From: Streptococcus infantis SPAR10
Lineage (GTDB): Bacteria; Bacillota; Bacilli; Lactobacillales; Streptococcaceae
DNA length: 64,000 nucleotides
Direction: 5' to 3'
NCBI RefSeq assembly: GCF_000279535.1
Contig: NZ_ALCH01000004.1
Location: 7,501-71,500 of the forward strand
In this document: positions 6,642 to 16,034 of the stretch, piece by piece
How positions within the stretch are numbered: the first letter of the stretch is position 1
Layout of the letters: each line of letters starts with the position of its first letter
Notes under the pieces: model-generated
Seen by the model: only the letters and a program-made list of their open reading frames with translations
The model's database searches: none
What the model was told of the DNA's origin: nothing
Translations under genes and position numbers: made by a program

Positions 6642-8348
6642 ATGCTGTTTCAGAAAATAAAAGCCTATAAATGGCAGGCCCTGACTTCCTTGGTTATGAC
6701 AGGTCTAATGGTAACGAGTTCACTCTTGCAACCACGTTATTTGCAGGAGGTTTTAGAGGCCCTACTAACAGGTGATAATGAAGCTATTTATACTATCGGT
6801 TTTTGGTTAATTCTTGTTGCCTTGATTGGTTTGGTTGCAGGTGGGATCAATGTAGTGTTAGCAGCTTACATTGCTCAAGGAGTTTCGTCTGACTTACGTG
6901 AAGATGCCTTTCGTAAGATTCAAACTTTTTCATACGCCAATATTGAGAAGTTTAATGCAGGGAACCTTGTCGTTCGTATGACCAACGATATCAACCAGAT
7001 TCAAAACGTCGTTATGATGACCTTCCAAATCCTCTTTCGACTACCACTTTTGTTTATCGGTTCCTTTATTCTAGCAGTTGTCACCCTACCTTCACTGTGG
7101 TGGGTGCTAGTTCTTATGGTCATTCTGATTGTTGCCATAATGGGTTTTATGATGGGAGTTGTGGGACCACGCTTTGCAAAATTCCAGACCTTACTAGAGC
7201 GTATCAATGCCATTGCTAAAGAAAATTTGCGTGGTGTGCGCGTGGTTAAGTCTTTTGTCCGAGAAAAAGATCAGTTTGATAAATTTACGCAGGTGTCAGA
7301 TGAATTGTTGGGAGAAAACCTTTATATCGGCTACGCCTTTTCTATCGTTCAACCTGTAATGATGATGATTTCATACGGTGCTGTCTTTCTTTCAATCTGG
7401 CTTGTAGCAGGTATGGCAGAGTCAGATCCGTCAGTAGTTGGTTCCATTGCTTCCTTTGTAAACTACCTGAGTCAGATTATCTTTACCATCGTCATGGTTG
7501 GATTTTTGGGGAACTCAGTTACTCGTGCCATGATCTCCCTTCGTCGTATTCGTGAAATCCTTGATACAGAACCAGCTATGACTTTCAATGATGTGGAAGA
7601 TGAAGAATTGGAAGGAAGTCTCAGTTTTGAAAATGTTACCTTTACCTATCCAAATGATGAAGAACCTATCCTAAAAGATGTATCCTTCGATATCGCAGCT
7701 GGTGAAATGGTTGGGGTTGTCGGAGCAACTGGTGCAGGGAAGTCAACCTTGGCTCAATTGATTCCACGATTATTTGATCCTCAGCAAGGTTCGATCAAGA
7801 TTGGTGGAAAGGACATTCGGACAGTTAGTGAAGGGACGCTTCGTAAGACAGTTTCTATCGTCCTACAAAGAGCCATTCTCTTTAGTGGAACCATTGCAGA
7901 TAATCTCAGACAAGGTAAGGGAGATGCGACAGTTTCAGAAATGGAACGCGCGGCTCGCATCGCCCAGGCCAGTGAATTTATTAGTCGTATGGACTTGGCC
8001 TTTGAAAGTCCAGTTGAGGAACGTGGGACTAACTTTTCTGGTGGACAAAAACAAAGAATGTCTATTGCGCGTGGGATTGTAAGCAATCCTCGTATCTTGA
8101 TTTTTGATGATTCAACCTCTGCCCTTGATGCCAAATCGGAACGTTTGGTTCAAGAAGCTCTCAACAAGGATTTGAAGGGGACGACTACGATTATCATCGC
8201 ACAAAAGATTAGCTCTGTTGTGCATGCTGATAAAATTTTAGTGCTTGACCAAGGTCGCTTGATTGGTCAAGGCAAACACACTGACTTGGTTGCATCAAAC
8301 CCGGTCTATCGTGAAATTTACGAGACGCAAAAAGGAAAGGAGGAGTAG
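6642..8348 (+). CDS. patA: Heterodimeric multidrug ABC exporter subunit PatA
   Basis: A 568-residue half-transporter with six N-terminal membrane helices and a C-terminal ATPase. With PatB it exports fluoroquinolones and dyes. Walker A is GATGAGKS at 361-368 and the signature is FSGGQ at 465-469. Walker B ILIFDD (485-490) has Asp where the catalytic Glu should be, and the switch His is Gln (IIIAQK), so the PatA half-site is degenerate, as in other heterodimeric exporters. AAGGGGGAAA sets the start. It is cotranscribed with patB, whose ATG lies one base after the patA stop. Confidence 0.93.
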   Translation: MLFQKIKAYKWQALTSLVMTGLMVTSSLLQPRYLQEVLEALLTGDNEAIYTIGFWLILVALIGLVAGGINVVLAAYIAQGVSSDLREDAFRKIQTFSYANIEKFNAGNLVVRMTNDINQIQNVVMMTFQILFRLPLLFIGSFILAVVTLPSLWWVLVLMVILIVAIMGFMMGVVGPRFAKFQTLLERINAIAKENLRGVRVVKSFVREKDQFDKFTQVSDELLGENLYIGYAFSIVQPVMMMISYGAVFLSIWLVAGMAESDPSVVGSIASFVNYLSQIIFTIVMVGFLGNSVTRAMISLRRIREILDTEPAMTFNDVEDEELEGSLSFENVTFTYPNDEEPILKDVSFDIAAGEMVGVVGATGAGKSTLAQLIPRLFDPQQGSIKIGGKDIRTVSEGTLRKTVSIVLQRAILFSGTIADNLRQGKGDATVSEMERAARIAQASEFISRMDLAFESPVEERGTNFSGGQKQRMSIARGIVSNPRILIFDDSTSALDAKSERLVQEALNKDLKGTTTIIIAQKISSVVHADKILVLDQGRLIGQGKHTDLVASNPVYREIYETQKGKEE

Positions 8349-8349
8349 G

Positions 8350-10116
8350 ATGAAGACATTTGAATTCTTTTGGAACTATTTTAGAGTTTATAAGATATCC
8401 TTTGTCGTTGTTATTGCTATGATTATCATTGCAACGATTGCACAAGCCCTCTTTCCAGTATTTGCAGGTCAAACAGTCACGGAACTAGCTAATTTAGTTA
8501 TAGCTTATCAAAATGGAAATCCTGATATAGTTTGGCAAAGTCTATTAGGACTCTTGATTAATCTTGCTTATATTTTGATTGTGCTCGTGGTGTCGAGTCT
8601 TATCTATATGGTTTTGATGAGCCGTATTATTGCCGAATCGACAAATGAGATGCGTAAGGGACTTTTTGGCAAGCTTTCTCGCTTGACTGTTTCCTTCTTT
8701 GACCGCCATCAAGATGGTGATATCCTGTCACGTTTTACCAGTGATTTGGATAACATCCTACAGGCTTTCAACGAAAGTCTGGTGTCTGTTATGACCAATA
8801 TTGCCCTTTATATTGGCTTGCTGATTGTCATGTTCGCAAAAAATGTGACCTTGGCCTTGATTACGATTGCTAGCACTCCGATAGCTGTCATCATGTTGAT
8901 TGTCATTTTGAAATTGGCAAGAAAATACACCAACCTCCAACAAAAGGAAGTTGGGAAGCTCAATGCTTATATGGATGAGAGTATTTCGGGTCAGAAAGCC
9001 GTTATTGTTCAAGGTATTCAAGATGATGTGATTGCAGGTTTTGTTGAGCAAAACGAGCGTGTCCGTAAAGCAACCTTTAAGGGCAGAATGTTTTCAGGAA
9101 TTCTCTTTCCTGTCATGAACGGAATGAGCTTGGTCAATACAGCTATTGTTATTTTTGTCGGTTCAGCTGTTTTACTGAATGATCAGAATATCGAGACAGC
9201 GACAGCTCTGGGTTTGATTGTCATGTTTACCCAGTTTTCTCAGCAATATTACCAACCCATTATCCAATTGGCGGCGAGCTGGGGAAGTTTGCAATTGGCC
9301 TTTACAGGTGCAGAACGTATCCAAGAAATGTTTGATGCAGAAGAAGAAATTCGTCCTCAAAATGCTCCAGTCTTTAACGAATTAAAAGAAGGTGTGGAGA
9401 TTCGTAACGTGGACTTCTCCTACCTGCCAGGGAAACCGATTCTAAAAGATGTTAGCATTTCAGCTCCAAAAGGGAAAATGATTGCGGTTGTTGGTCCGAC
9501 AGGGTCGGGGAAAACAACCATCATGAACTTAATCAATCGTTTTTATGATGTGGATGTAGGTAGTATCAGCTTTGATGGAACAGATATTCGCGAGTTTGAT
9601 TTAGACAGTTTACGAAGTAAGGTAGGAATTGTCCTACAGGATTCTGTTTTGTTCAGTGGAACTATTCGGGACAATATTCGATTTGGTGTCCCTGATGCTA
9701 GTCAAGAAATGGTAGAAGCGGCAGCTAAGGCTACACACATCCATGACTACATCGAAAGCCTGCCAGATAAGTATGATACTTTGATTAATGATGACCAGAG
9801 CGTATTCTCAACCGGTCAGAAGCAGTTGATTTCCATTGCTCGAACCCTGATGACAGATCCCCAGGTCTTAATTTTGGATGAGGCAACATCAAACGTGGAT
9901 ACTGTAACAGAGAGCAAGATTCAAAATGCTATGGAGGCGATTGTAGCAGGAAGAACTAGTTTTGTGATTGCCCATCGCTTGAAAACCATTCTTAATGCCG
10001 ATCAGATTATTGTCCTTAAGGATGGTGAGGTTATCGAACAAGGAAATCACCATGAATTACTCAAGCTTGGAGGCTTTTACTCCGAACTGTACCATAATCA
10101 ATTTGTTTTTGAATAA
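8350..10116 (+). CDS. patB: Heterodimeric multidrug ABC exporter subunit PatB
   Basis: A 588-residue partner of PatA with the same membrane-domain/ATPase layout. It carries a full catalytic set (Walker A GPTGSGKT, Walker B LILDEATS, switch IAHRLKT), but its signature reads FSTGQ instead of SGGQ. Pairing this with the degenerate PatA site gives one working and one defective ATP site. The ATG at 8350 (MKTFEFFWNYF) follows GGAGG that overlaps the patA end, and matches pneumococcal PatB; the longer open frame upstream overlaps patA. Confidence 0.93.
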   Translation: MKTFEFFWNYFRVYKISFVVVIAMIIIATIAQALFPVFAGQTVTELANLVIAYQNGNPDIVWQSLLGLLINLAYILIVLVVSSLIYMVLMSRIIAESTNEMRKGLFGKLSRLTVSFFDRHQDGDILSRFTSDLDNILQAFNESLVSVMTNIALYIGLLIVMFAKNVTLALITIASTPIAVIMLIVILKLARKYTNLQQKEVGKLNAYMDESISGQKAVIVQGIQDDVIAGFVEQNERVRKATFKGRMFSGILFPVMNGMSLVNTAIVIFVGSAVLLNDQNIETATALGLIVMFTQFSQQYYQPIIQLAASWGSLQLAFTGAERIQEMFDAEEEIRPQNAPVFNELKEGVEIRNVDFSYLPGKPILKDVSISAPKGKMIAVVGPTGSGKTTIMNLINRFYDVDVGSISFDGTDIREFDLDSLRSKVGIVLQDSVLFSGTIRDNIRFGVPDASQEMVEAAAKATHIHDYIESLPDKYDTLINDDQSVFSTGQKQLISIARTLMTDPQVLILDEATSNVDTVTESKIQNAMEAIVAGRTSFVIAHRLKTILNADQIIVLKDGEVIEQGNHHELLKLGGFYSELYHNQFVFE

Positions 10117-10265
10117 TACTCTTTGAAAATCTCTTCAAACCACGTCAGCGTCCCCTTGCCGTATATGTGTTACTGACTTCGTCAGTTCTATCCACAACCT
10201 CAAAACTGTGTTTTGAGCAACCTGCGGCTAGCTTCCTAGTTTGCTCTTTGATTTTCATTGAGTAT
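10116..10265 (+). repeat. BOX element (boxA-boxB-boxC)
   Basis: About 150 bp bounded by near-inverted ends (ATACTCTTTGAAAATC and GATTTTCATTGAGTAT). The left part holds the complement of the BOX-A1R primer site with one change (CGTCAGCGTCCCCTTGCCGTA), the middle holds one boxB-like unit (ACTGACTTCGTCAGT), and the right part is boxC-like. BOX repeats are characteristic of pneumococcus and close relatives. Orientation is inferred from the A1R primer being the reverse primer. Confidence 0.88.
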
Positions 10266-10270
10266 AAGCA

Positions 10271-10302
10271 AAAAAGTTGTCCTAATTTTGGGCAACTTTT
10301 TC
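10271..10302 (+). terminator. Terminator after patB/BOX
   Basis: A 12-bp stem with one G-T pair (AAAAAGTTGTCC with GGGCAACTTTTT) ends in a T run. Confidence 0.75.
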
Positions 10303-10404
10303 TGATAAAAAAATTTTATCACGGACTTAAAAAATACATATTAGACAGGAGTGGGGAAGGATGATAAGATAAGATTATCAATGGACAAGGAAAGGAAATC
10401 AGTG

Positions 10405-11094
10405 ATGGCAAGAACAGTTGTTGGAGTGGCGGCAAACCTATGTCCTGTGGACGCAGAAGGAAAAAATATTCATTCATCAGTCTCTTGTAAATTTGCTGAG
10501 AGTATTCGTCAGGTTGGCGGACTTCCTTTGGTCATTCCGGTTGGTGATGAGTCGGTGGTCCATGACTATGTAGAAATGATTGATAAACTCATCTTGACTG
10601 GGGGACAAAATGTTCATCCTCAGTTTTATGGTGAGGAAAAAACAATTGATAGCGACGACTATAACCTAACTCGCGACGAGTTTGAGCTAGCTCTTCTACA
10701 AGAAGCCTTGCGTCAGAACAAGCCAATCTTAGCCATTTGCCGTGGTGTTCAGCTTGTCAACGTTGCCTTTGGTGGGACACTCAATCAGGATATTGAAGGT
10801 CATTGGCAAGGCCTACCTTTTGGGACTTCACATTCTATTGAGACAGTGGATGGCAGTGTTGTATCTAAATTGTTTGGCAAAGAAAGTCAGGTTAATTCAG
10901 TGCATCGTCAGAGCATTAAAGATCTGGCACCCAATTTCCGTGTGACGGCTGTGGATCCACGTGATCAAACTGTTGAAGCAATCGAATCTATCGACGAACA
11001 CCGTATTATTGGTCTCCAGTGGCATCCAGAATTCTTGGTCAATGAAGAAGATGGCAACTTAGAATTATTTGAGTATTTATTGAATGAATTATAA
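10405..11094 (+). CDS. Class I glutamine amidotransferase, PuuD-like (peptidase C26)
   Basis: A 229-residue gamma-glutamyl-gamma-aminobutyrate hydrolase-type protein. The catalytic triad is visible: Cys112 (AICRGVQ), His207 and Glu209 (QWHPE). Such enzymes hydrolyse gamma-glutamyl amides in the cytosol; the physiological substrate in streptococci is not known. The ATG at 10405 follows AAAGGAAA and gives the same start as pneumococcal relatives; the 18 extra in-frame residues upstream are unlikely. It has its own terminator. Confidence 0.88.
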   Translation: MARTVVGVAANLCPVDAEGKNIHSSVSCKFAESIRQVGGLPLVIPVGDESVVHDYVEMIDKLILTGGQNVHPQFYGEEKTIDSDDYNLTRDEFELALLQEALRQNKPILAICRGVQLVNVAFGGTLNQDIEGHWQGLPFGTSHSIETVDGSVVSKLFGKESQVNSVHRQSIKDLAPNFRVTAVDPRDQTVEAIESIDEHRIIGLQWHPEFLVNEEDGNLELFEYLLNEL

Positions 11095-11119
11095 CGACTA
11101 GAATCTTAGTCGTTTTTTT
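11093..11119 (+). terminator. Terminator after the amidotransferase
   Basis: An 8-bp stem (11093-11100 with 11107-11114) is followed by a run of Ts. It overlaps the stop codon. Confidence 0.8.
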
Positions 11120-11206
11120 ATTCATTATTTACGAATCTTTATAGAATCGTGTTTTTACGCAAACGTTTGAATTGTGATAAAAATTGGAAATTTTTAGTAT
11201 AAAAAC

Positions 11207-11235
11207 TTGAAAAAATTGTTAGTAAGCGTTATGAT
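11207..11235 (+). promoter_or_regulatory. pgi promoter
   Basis: TTGAAA (11207-11212) and TATGAT (11230-11235) have a 17-base spacer. It sits 29 bases before the ATG at 11264. Confidence 0.75.
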
Positions 11236-11263
11236 AGAAAAGAAGAAATTTTGGAGGAATACT

Positions 11264-12613
11264 ATGTCACATATTAAATTTGATTATTCAAAAGTATTAG
11301 ACAAATTTGTTGCACCACATGAAGTGGAATACATGCAAGCACAAGTTACAGCAGCAGACGAATTGATCCGTAAAGGAACTGGTGCTGGTAGCGACTTCTT
11401 GGGTTGGTTGGACCTTCCTGAAAACTATGACCGCGAAGAATTTGACCGCATCTTGAAAGCTGCTGAGCAAATCAAAGCAGACAGCGATGTTTTGGTGGTT
11501 ATCGGTATCGGTGGATCTTACCTTGGAGCGAAAGCTGCCATTGACTTCTTGAACCACCACTTTGCAAACTTGCAAACAAAAGAAGAACGTAAAGCACCAC
11601 AAATCCTTTACGCTGGGAACTCAATCTCATCTACTTACCTTGCTGACTTGGTAGAGTACGTTTCAGATAAAGATTTCTCAGTAAACGTGATTTCTAAATC
11701 AGGTACAACAACTGAACCAGCGATTGCTTTCCGTGTCTTCAAAGAACTTTTGGTTAAGAAATACGGACAAGAAGAAGCTAACAAACGTATCTACGCAACA
11801 ACTGACCGCCAAAAAGGTGCTGTTAAGGTTGAAGCAGATGCTAACGGTTGGGAAACATTTGTTGTTCCAGATGATATCGGTGGACGCTTCTCAGTATTGA
11901 CAGCAGTTGGATTGCTTCCAATCGCTGCGTCAGGTGCAGACATCAAAGCCCTTATGGAAGGTGCTAACGCAGCTCGTAAAGACTATACTTCAGATAAAAT
12001 CTCTGAAAACGAAGCTTACCAATATGCAGCTGTTCGTAACATCCTTTACCGTAAAGGTTATGCAACTGAAATCTTGGTAAACTACGAGCCATCCCTTCAA
12101 TACTTCTCAGAATGGTGGAAACAATTGGCTGGTGAGTCAGAAGGGAAAGACCAAAAAGGGATTTACCCAACTTCAGCTAACTTCTCAACAGACTTGCACT
12201 CATTGGGTCAATTTATCCAAGAAGGAACTCGTATCATGTTTGAAACAGTTGTCCGTGTTGACAAACCTCGTAAGAACGTGATCATCCCTACTTTGGAAGA
12301 AGACCTTGACGGACTTGGCTACCTTCAAGGGAAAGACGTTGACTTTGTAAACAAAAAAGCAACTGACGGTGTTCTTCTTGCCCACACTGACGGTGACGTA
12401 CCAAACATGTACGTGACTCTTCCTGAGCAAGATGCCTTCACTCTTGGTTACACGATCTACTTCTTCGAATTGGCCATCGCCCTTTCAGGTTACTTGAATG
12501 CCATCAACCCATTTGACCAACCAGGTGTTGAAGCTTACAAACGTAACATGTTTGCCCTTCTTGGTAAACCAGGATTTGAAGAATTGAGCAAAGAACTTAA
12601 CGCTCGTCTATAA
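11264..12613 (+). CDS. pgi: Glucose-6-phosphate isomerase
   Basis: This 449-residue enzyme interconverts glucose-6-phosphate and fructose-6-phosphate in glycolysis. The phosphate-binding region ([16 protein letters not shown]), the SKSGTTTEP motif and the [11 protein letters not shown] signature are all present in order. GGAGG at 11253-11257 and a good promoter upstream fix the start at [12 protein letters not shown]. Codon use is strongly biased to GAA/AAA/GTT and similar, as expected of a highly expressed gene. It is monocistronic. Confidence 0.97.
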   Translation: MSHIKFDYSKVLDKFVAPHEVEYMQAQVTAADELIRKGTGAGSDFLGWLDLPENYDREEFDRILKAAEQIKADSDVLVVIGIGGSYLGAKAAIDFLNHHFANLQTKEERKAPQILYAGNSISSTYLADLVEYVSDKDFSVNVISKSGTTTEPAIAFRVFKELLVKKYGQEEANKRIYATTDRQKGAVKVEADANGWETFVVPDDIGGRFSVLTAVGLLPIAASGADIKALMEGANAARKDYTSDKISENEAYQYAAVRNILYRKGYATEILVNYEPSLQYFSEWWKQLAGESEGKDQKGIYPTSANFSTDLHSLGQFIQEGTRIMFETVVRVDKPRKNVIIPTLEEDLDGLGYLQGKDVDFVNKKATDGVLLAHTDGDVPNMYVTLPEQDAFTLGYTIYFFELAIALSGYLNAINPFDQPGVEAYKRNMFALLGKPGFEELSKELNARL

Positions 12614-12620
12614 TAGAATA

Positions 12621-12647
12621 AAAAAGAGTGGTTTTACCACTCTTTTT
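12621..12647 (+). terminator. pgi terminator
   Basis: A 10-bp stem (AAAAGAGTGG with CCACTCTTTT) with loop TTTTA and a T tail. Confidence 0.88.
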
Positions 12648-12668
12648 GCTTTTTCTCGAAAAGAGAAA

Positions 12669-12697
12669 TTGGACTCTGGCGAGACTTGTGATATAAT
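12669..12697 (+). promoter_or_regulatory. gltX promoter
   Basis: TTGGAC (12669-12674) and TATAAT (12692-12697) with a 17-base spacer. Confidence 0.75.
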
Positions 12698-12743
12698 ATA
12701 GAGAGCAAAAAGGCAGACGCCTAGAGACTTTATAGGAGAAGAT

Positions 12744-14204
12744 ATGTCAAAAGATATTCGTGTGCGTTACGCACCAAGTCCAACAGGACTATTACACATC
12801 GGTAATGCCCGTACAGCATTGTTTAACTATTTGTATGCACGCCACCATGGTGGAACTTTTATCATCCGTATCGAAGATACTGACCGCAAACGTCATGTCG
12901 AAGACGGAGAACGTTCACAGCTTGAAAACCTTCGTTGGTTAGGCATGGACTGGGATGAAAGTCCAGAGACTCATGAAAACTACCGCCAGTCTGAGCGTTT
13001 GGAACTCTATCAAAAATATATCGACCAACTCTTAGCTGAAGGAAAAGCCTACAAATCTTACGTTACAGAAGAAGAACTAGCAGCAGAACGTGAACGTCAA
13101 GAAGCAGCAGGTGAAACACCTCGCTACATTAACGAATACCTTGGTATGAGCCAAGAAGAAAAAGCAGTTTACGTTGCAGAACGTGAAGCAGCGGGGATTA
13201 TCCCGACGGTTCGTTTGGCAGTGAATGAGTCTGGTATTTACAAGTGGCATGATATGGTTAAAGGCGATATCGAATTTGAAGGTGGCAATATCGGTGGGGA
13301 CTGGGTTATCCAAAAGAAAGATGGTTACCCAACATACAACTTTGCCGTTGTCATTGATGACCATGATATGCAAATTTCTCACGTCATCCGTGGAGATGAC
13401 CACATTGCCAATACACCAAAACAACTCATGGTCTATGAAGCGCTTGGTTGGGATGCACCTGAATTTGGTCACATGACCTTGATTATCAACTCTGAAACTG
13501 GTAAGAAGTTATCTAAACGTGATACGAACACCCTTCAGTTTATCGAAGATTACCGTAAGAAAGGGTACCTTCCAGAAGCAGTCTTTAACTTCATCGCTCT
13601 TCTTGGCTGGAATCCTGGTGGGGAAGATGAAATCTTCTCTCGTCAAGAACTCATTAACCTCTTTGATGAAAACCGTCTCAGCAAGTCTCCAGCAGCCTTC
13701 GATCAGAAGAAAATGGACTGGATGAGCAATGAGTACATTAAGAATGCGGATCTTGAGACTATCTTTGAAATGGCAAAACCATTCCTTGAAGAAGCAGGAC
13801 GTTTGACAGACAAGGCTGAGAAATTGGTGGAACTCTACAAACCACAAATGAAGTCAGTGGACGAAATTGTTCCATTGACAGACCTTTTCTTCTCAGATTT
13901 CCCAGAATTGACAGAAGCAGAGAAAGAAGTCATGGCTGGTGAAACCGTTCCGACTGTACTTGAAGCCTTTAAAGCCAAACTCGAAGCCATGTCAGACGAT
14001 GAGTTTGTGGTAGAAAATATCTTCCCACAAATCAAAGCAGTCCAAAAGGAAACTGGTATCAAAGGGAAAAATCTCTTCATGCCAATCCGTATCGCCGTTT
14101 CAGGTGAAATGCATGGTCCTGAATTGCCAGATACCATCTACTTGCTTGGACGTGAAAAATCAATCCAACACATTGAGAAAATGTTGGCAGAAATTGCAAA
14201 ATAG
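12744..14204 (+). CDS. gltX: Glutamyl-tRNA synthetase
   Basis: A 486-residue class I aminoacyl-tRNA synthetase. The HIGH-type motif is [12 protein letters not shown] near residue 18 and the KMSKS-type motif is KKLSKRD in the middle. In most Gram-positives this enzyme is non-discriminating and also charges tRNA-Gln, with the amidotransferase GatCAB correcting the product; that is family knowledge, not shown here. AGGAGA precedes the ATG. It is monocistronic, between its own promoter and terminator. Confidence 0.97.
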   Translation: MSKDIRVRYAPSPTGLLHIGNARTALFNYLYARHHGGTFIIRIEDTDRKRHVEDGERSQLENLRWLGMDWDESPETHENYRQSERLELYQKYIDQLLAEGKAYKSYVTEEELAAERERQEAAGETPRYINEYLGMSQEEKAVYVAEREAAGIIPTVRLAVNESGIYKWHDMVKGDIEFEGGNIGGDWVIQKKDGYPTYNFAVVIDDHDMQISHVIRGDDHIANTPKQLMVYEALGWDAPEFGHMTLIINSETGKKLSKRDTNTLQFIEDYRKKGYLPEAVFNFIALLGWNPGGEDEIFSRQELINLFDENRLSKSPAAFDQKKMDWMSNEYIKNADLETIFEMAKPFLEEAGRLTDKAEKLVELYKPQMKSVDEIVPLTDLFFSDFPELTEAEKEVMAGETVPTVLEAFKAKLEAMSDDEFVVENIFPQIKAVQKETGIKGKNLFMPIRIAVSGEMHGPELPDTIYLLGREKSIQHIEKMLAEIAK

Positions 14205-14210
14205 CATACA

Positions 14211-14238
14211 AAAAGAGCTCAAATATTGAGTTCTTTTT
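14211..14238 (+). terminator. gltX terminator
   Basis: A 12-bp stem (14211-14222 with 14226-14237) carries one G-T pair and ends in Ts. Confidence 0.82.
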
Positions 14239-14252
14239 ATATGTATACTTGT

Positions 14253-14281
14253 TTGAAAATGCAAAGATTTTAGTGTATAAT
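14253..14281 (+). promoter_or_regulatory. Promoter of a candidate non-coding or leader RNA
   Basis: TTGAAA (14253-14258) and TATAAT (14276-14281) with a 17-base spacer and a TG upstream. No convincing gene follows before the terminator at 14573. Confidence 0.7.
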
Positions 14282-14287
14282 ATGAAT

Positions 14288-14596
14288 TGACAGGGCAAGG
14301 AAATAAGTTAGTGAGATGGTATTTTTACAGCTAGACTCGGCATAGTCTAACATTATTCCTAATGTTGGTTAGTCTACTTATTTTTTCTTTGCGTTTTGCT
14401 GGATAGAAGTAGAAATTCTTTTGTTCATGCAATTACCATCCCTTACAATGACTTTGTTTTCGATCACCAGAGTTTCTCTACAAAGATTTTGGTCCAATTT
14501 GTCCAGCTTTTTAGAGAAGTATATCTACTCTTTCTTCTCCAAAAATAGAAAGAAATCGGATTTGTCCTGTTACCTTGCGTTAAGCAAGGTTTTTTT
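14288..14596 (+). ncRNA. Candidate structured RNA between gltX and alaT
   Basis: This stretch of about 310 nt has a strong promoter at its left end and a terminator at its right end, with no supported protein. GCAAGG plus AAATAAG (14295-14307) can pair with CTTATTT and CTTTGC (14377-14392). Within that arch, TAGACT (14332-14337) can pair with either of two AGTCTA copies (14344-14349, 14371-14376), and AACATT pairs with AATGTT. No T-box consensus (GGTGGNACC-type) was seen. I do not recognise the family; it could be a trans-acting small RNA or an alaT leader. Confidence 0.4.
14573..14596 (+). terminator. Terminator ending the candidate RNA upstream of alaT
   Basis: CCTTGC (14573-14578), loop GTTAA, GCAAGG (14584-14589) and seven Ts. 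The 5' GCAAGG at 14295-14300 is identical to the right arm and could compete for CCTTGC. Confidence 0.8.
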
Positions 14597-14615
14597 GTGG
14601 AATAGTACTGGGAGA

Positions 14616-14644
14616 TTTACGATTTCTTTTTGGAGTGGTATAAT
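14616..14644 (+). promoter_or_regulatory. alaT promoter
   Basis: TTTACG (14616-14621), a 17-base spacer and TATAAT (14639-14644) preceded by TGG (extended -10). Confidence 0.75.
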
Positions 14645-14675
14645 ATTAACTATCCTGATGAATAGAGGAACTCAA

Positions 14676-15890
14676 ATGAAAGAATTTAACAAATCAATAA
14701 AATTAGAGCATGTGGCTTATGATATCCGTGGTCCAGTTTTGGAAGAAGCGATGCGCATGCGCGCAAATGGTGAAAAGATTTTGCGTCTAAATACAGGAAA
14801 CCCAGCTGAGTTTGGCTTTACGGCTCCAGATGAGGTTATCCACGACTTGATTATGAATGCGCGTGATAGTGAGGGATATTCTGACTCCAAAGGGATTTTC
14901 TCAGCTCGCAAGGCCATCATGCAGTATTGTCAACTGAAGAAATTCCCCAATGTGGATATTGATGATATCTACCTTGGAAATGGGGTTAGTGAGCTAATCG
15001 TTATGTCTATGCAAGGGCTTTTGGATAATGGCGATGAGGTCTTGGTTCCTATGCCTGACTATCCTCTTTGGACTGCTGCTGTCAGCTTGGCTGGGGGAAA
15101 TGCCGTTCACTACGTCTGTGATGAAGAAGCGGAATGGTATCCAGACCTAGATGATATCAAGTCTAAGATTAGTTCAAATACCAAGGCCATTGTTTTGATC
15201 AATCCGAATAACCCAACGGGGGCTCTCTATCCTAAAGAACTCTTACTAGATATCATCGAGATTGCTCGTCAAAATGACTTGATTATCTTTGCGGATGAAA
15301 TTTACGACCGTATGGTGATGGATGGCAATGTCCACACACCAGTCGCTAGTTTGGCTCCAGACCTTTTCTGTGTCAGCATGAATGGTTTGTCTAAATCTCA
15401 CCGTATCGCTGGTTTCCGTGTTGGTTGGATGGTCTTGTCTGGACCTAAACATCATGTAAAGGGCTACATTGAAGGTCTCAACATGCTCTCAAACATGCGT
15501 CTCTGTTCGAACGTCCTTGCTCAACAGGTGGTTCAAACGTCACTAGGTGGTCACCAGTCAGTGGATGAGTTGCTTCTTCCTGGTGGTCGTATCTATGAGC
15601 AAAGAAACTTTATTTATAATGCCATTCAAGATATCCCTGGTTTATCAGCTGTTAAGCCAAAAGCAGGTCTTTATATCTTCCCTAAAATCGACCGCAATAT
15701 GTACCGTATCGATGACGATGAACAATTTGTCCTTAATTTCTTGAAACAAGAAAAAGTGCTTTTGGTACATGGACGTGGCTTTAACTGGAAAGAACCAGAT
15801 CACTTCCGTATCGTTTATCTACCACGTGTCGATGAGTTGGCCCAAATACAGGAAAAGATGACTCGCTTCTTGAAGCAGTATCGTAGATAA
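14676..15890 (+). CDS. alaT: Alanine-type aminotransferase, class I/II
   Basis: A 404-residue fold-type I PLP enzyme. The sequence NPNNPTGALY and the Schiff-base lysine in NGLSKSHRIAGFRVGW are diagnostic, and HFRIVYLP near the end holds the carboxylate-binding Arg. It belongs to the AlaT/AlaA group, which forms alanine or glutamate from pyruvate and glutamate. The open frame extends 85 codons upstream to 14421, but GAGGAA at 14665-14670 and the promoter at 14616-14644 place the true start at 14676 (MKEFNKSIKLEHVAYD). Confidence 0.9.
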   Translation: MKEFNKSIKLEHVAYDIRGPVLEEAMRMRANGEKILRLNTGNPAEFGFTAPDEVIHDLIMNARDSEGYSDSKGIFSARKAIMQYCQLKKFPNVDIDDIYLGNGVSELIVMSMQGLLDNGDEVLVPMPDYPLWTAAVSLAGGNAVHYVCDEEAEWYPDLDDIKSKISSNTKAIVLINPNNPTGALYPKELLLDIIEIARQNDLIIFADEIYDRMVMDGNVHTPVASLAPDLFCVSMNGLSKSHRIAGFRVGWMVLSGPKHHVKGYIEGLNMLSNMRLCSNVLAQQVVQTSLGGHQSVDELLLPGGRIYEQRNFIYNAIQDIPGLSAVKPKAGLYIFPKIDRNMYRIDDDEQFVLNFLKQEKVLLVHGRGFNWKEPDHFRIVYLPRVDELAQIQEKMTRFLKQYRR

Positions 15891-15931
15891 GGCTTTCATA
15901 GCAAAAAAGCTGGAAACATTTGTCAGAGCTA

Positions 15932-15960
15932 TTGACAAATACGTAAGAATCAGATAGAAT
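15932..15960 (+). promoter_or_regulatory. rpmH promoter
   Basis: TTGACA (15932-15937) and TAGAAT (15955-15960) with a 17-base spacer. A leader of about 70 bases follows. Confidence 0.82.
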
Positions 15961-16034
15961 AGTAAAGTATGTTTAGTAACTGATCACTTTATAGCCGGCT
16001 AAACGAATACAAAATCTATGAGGAGGTATTCATC

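Noticed and set aside
8263..8349. 29-codon N-terminal extension of PatB
   Set aside because: It lies inside the patA coding sequence; the ATG at 8350 has GGAGG upstream and matches the known PatB start.
10117..10350. Short ORF at 10167-10364
   Set aside because: It falls within the BOX repeat and the following terminator; no ribosome site or promoter supports it.
11155..11180. Catabolite-responsive element near pgi (CGCAAACGTTTGAATT)
   Set aside because: The core AAACGTTT is palindromic, but both outer positions of the cre consensus (TG...CA) fail on either strand.
14421..14675. 85-codon N-terminal extension of the aminotransferase
   Set aside because: It runs through the terminator at 14573-14596 and the promoter at 14616-14644; the residues are unlike any aminotransferase N-terminus.
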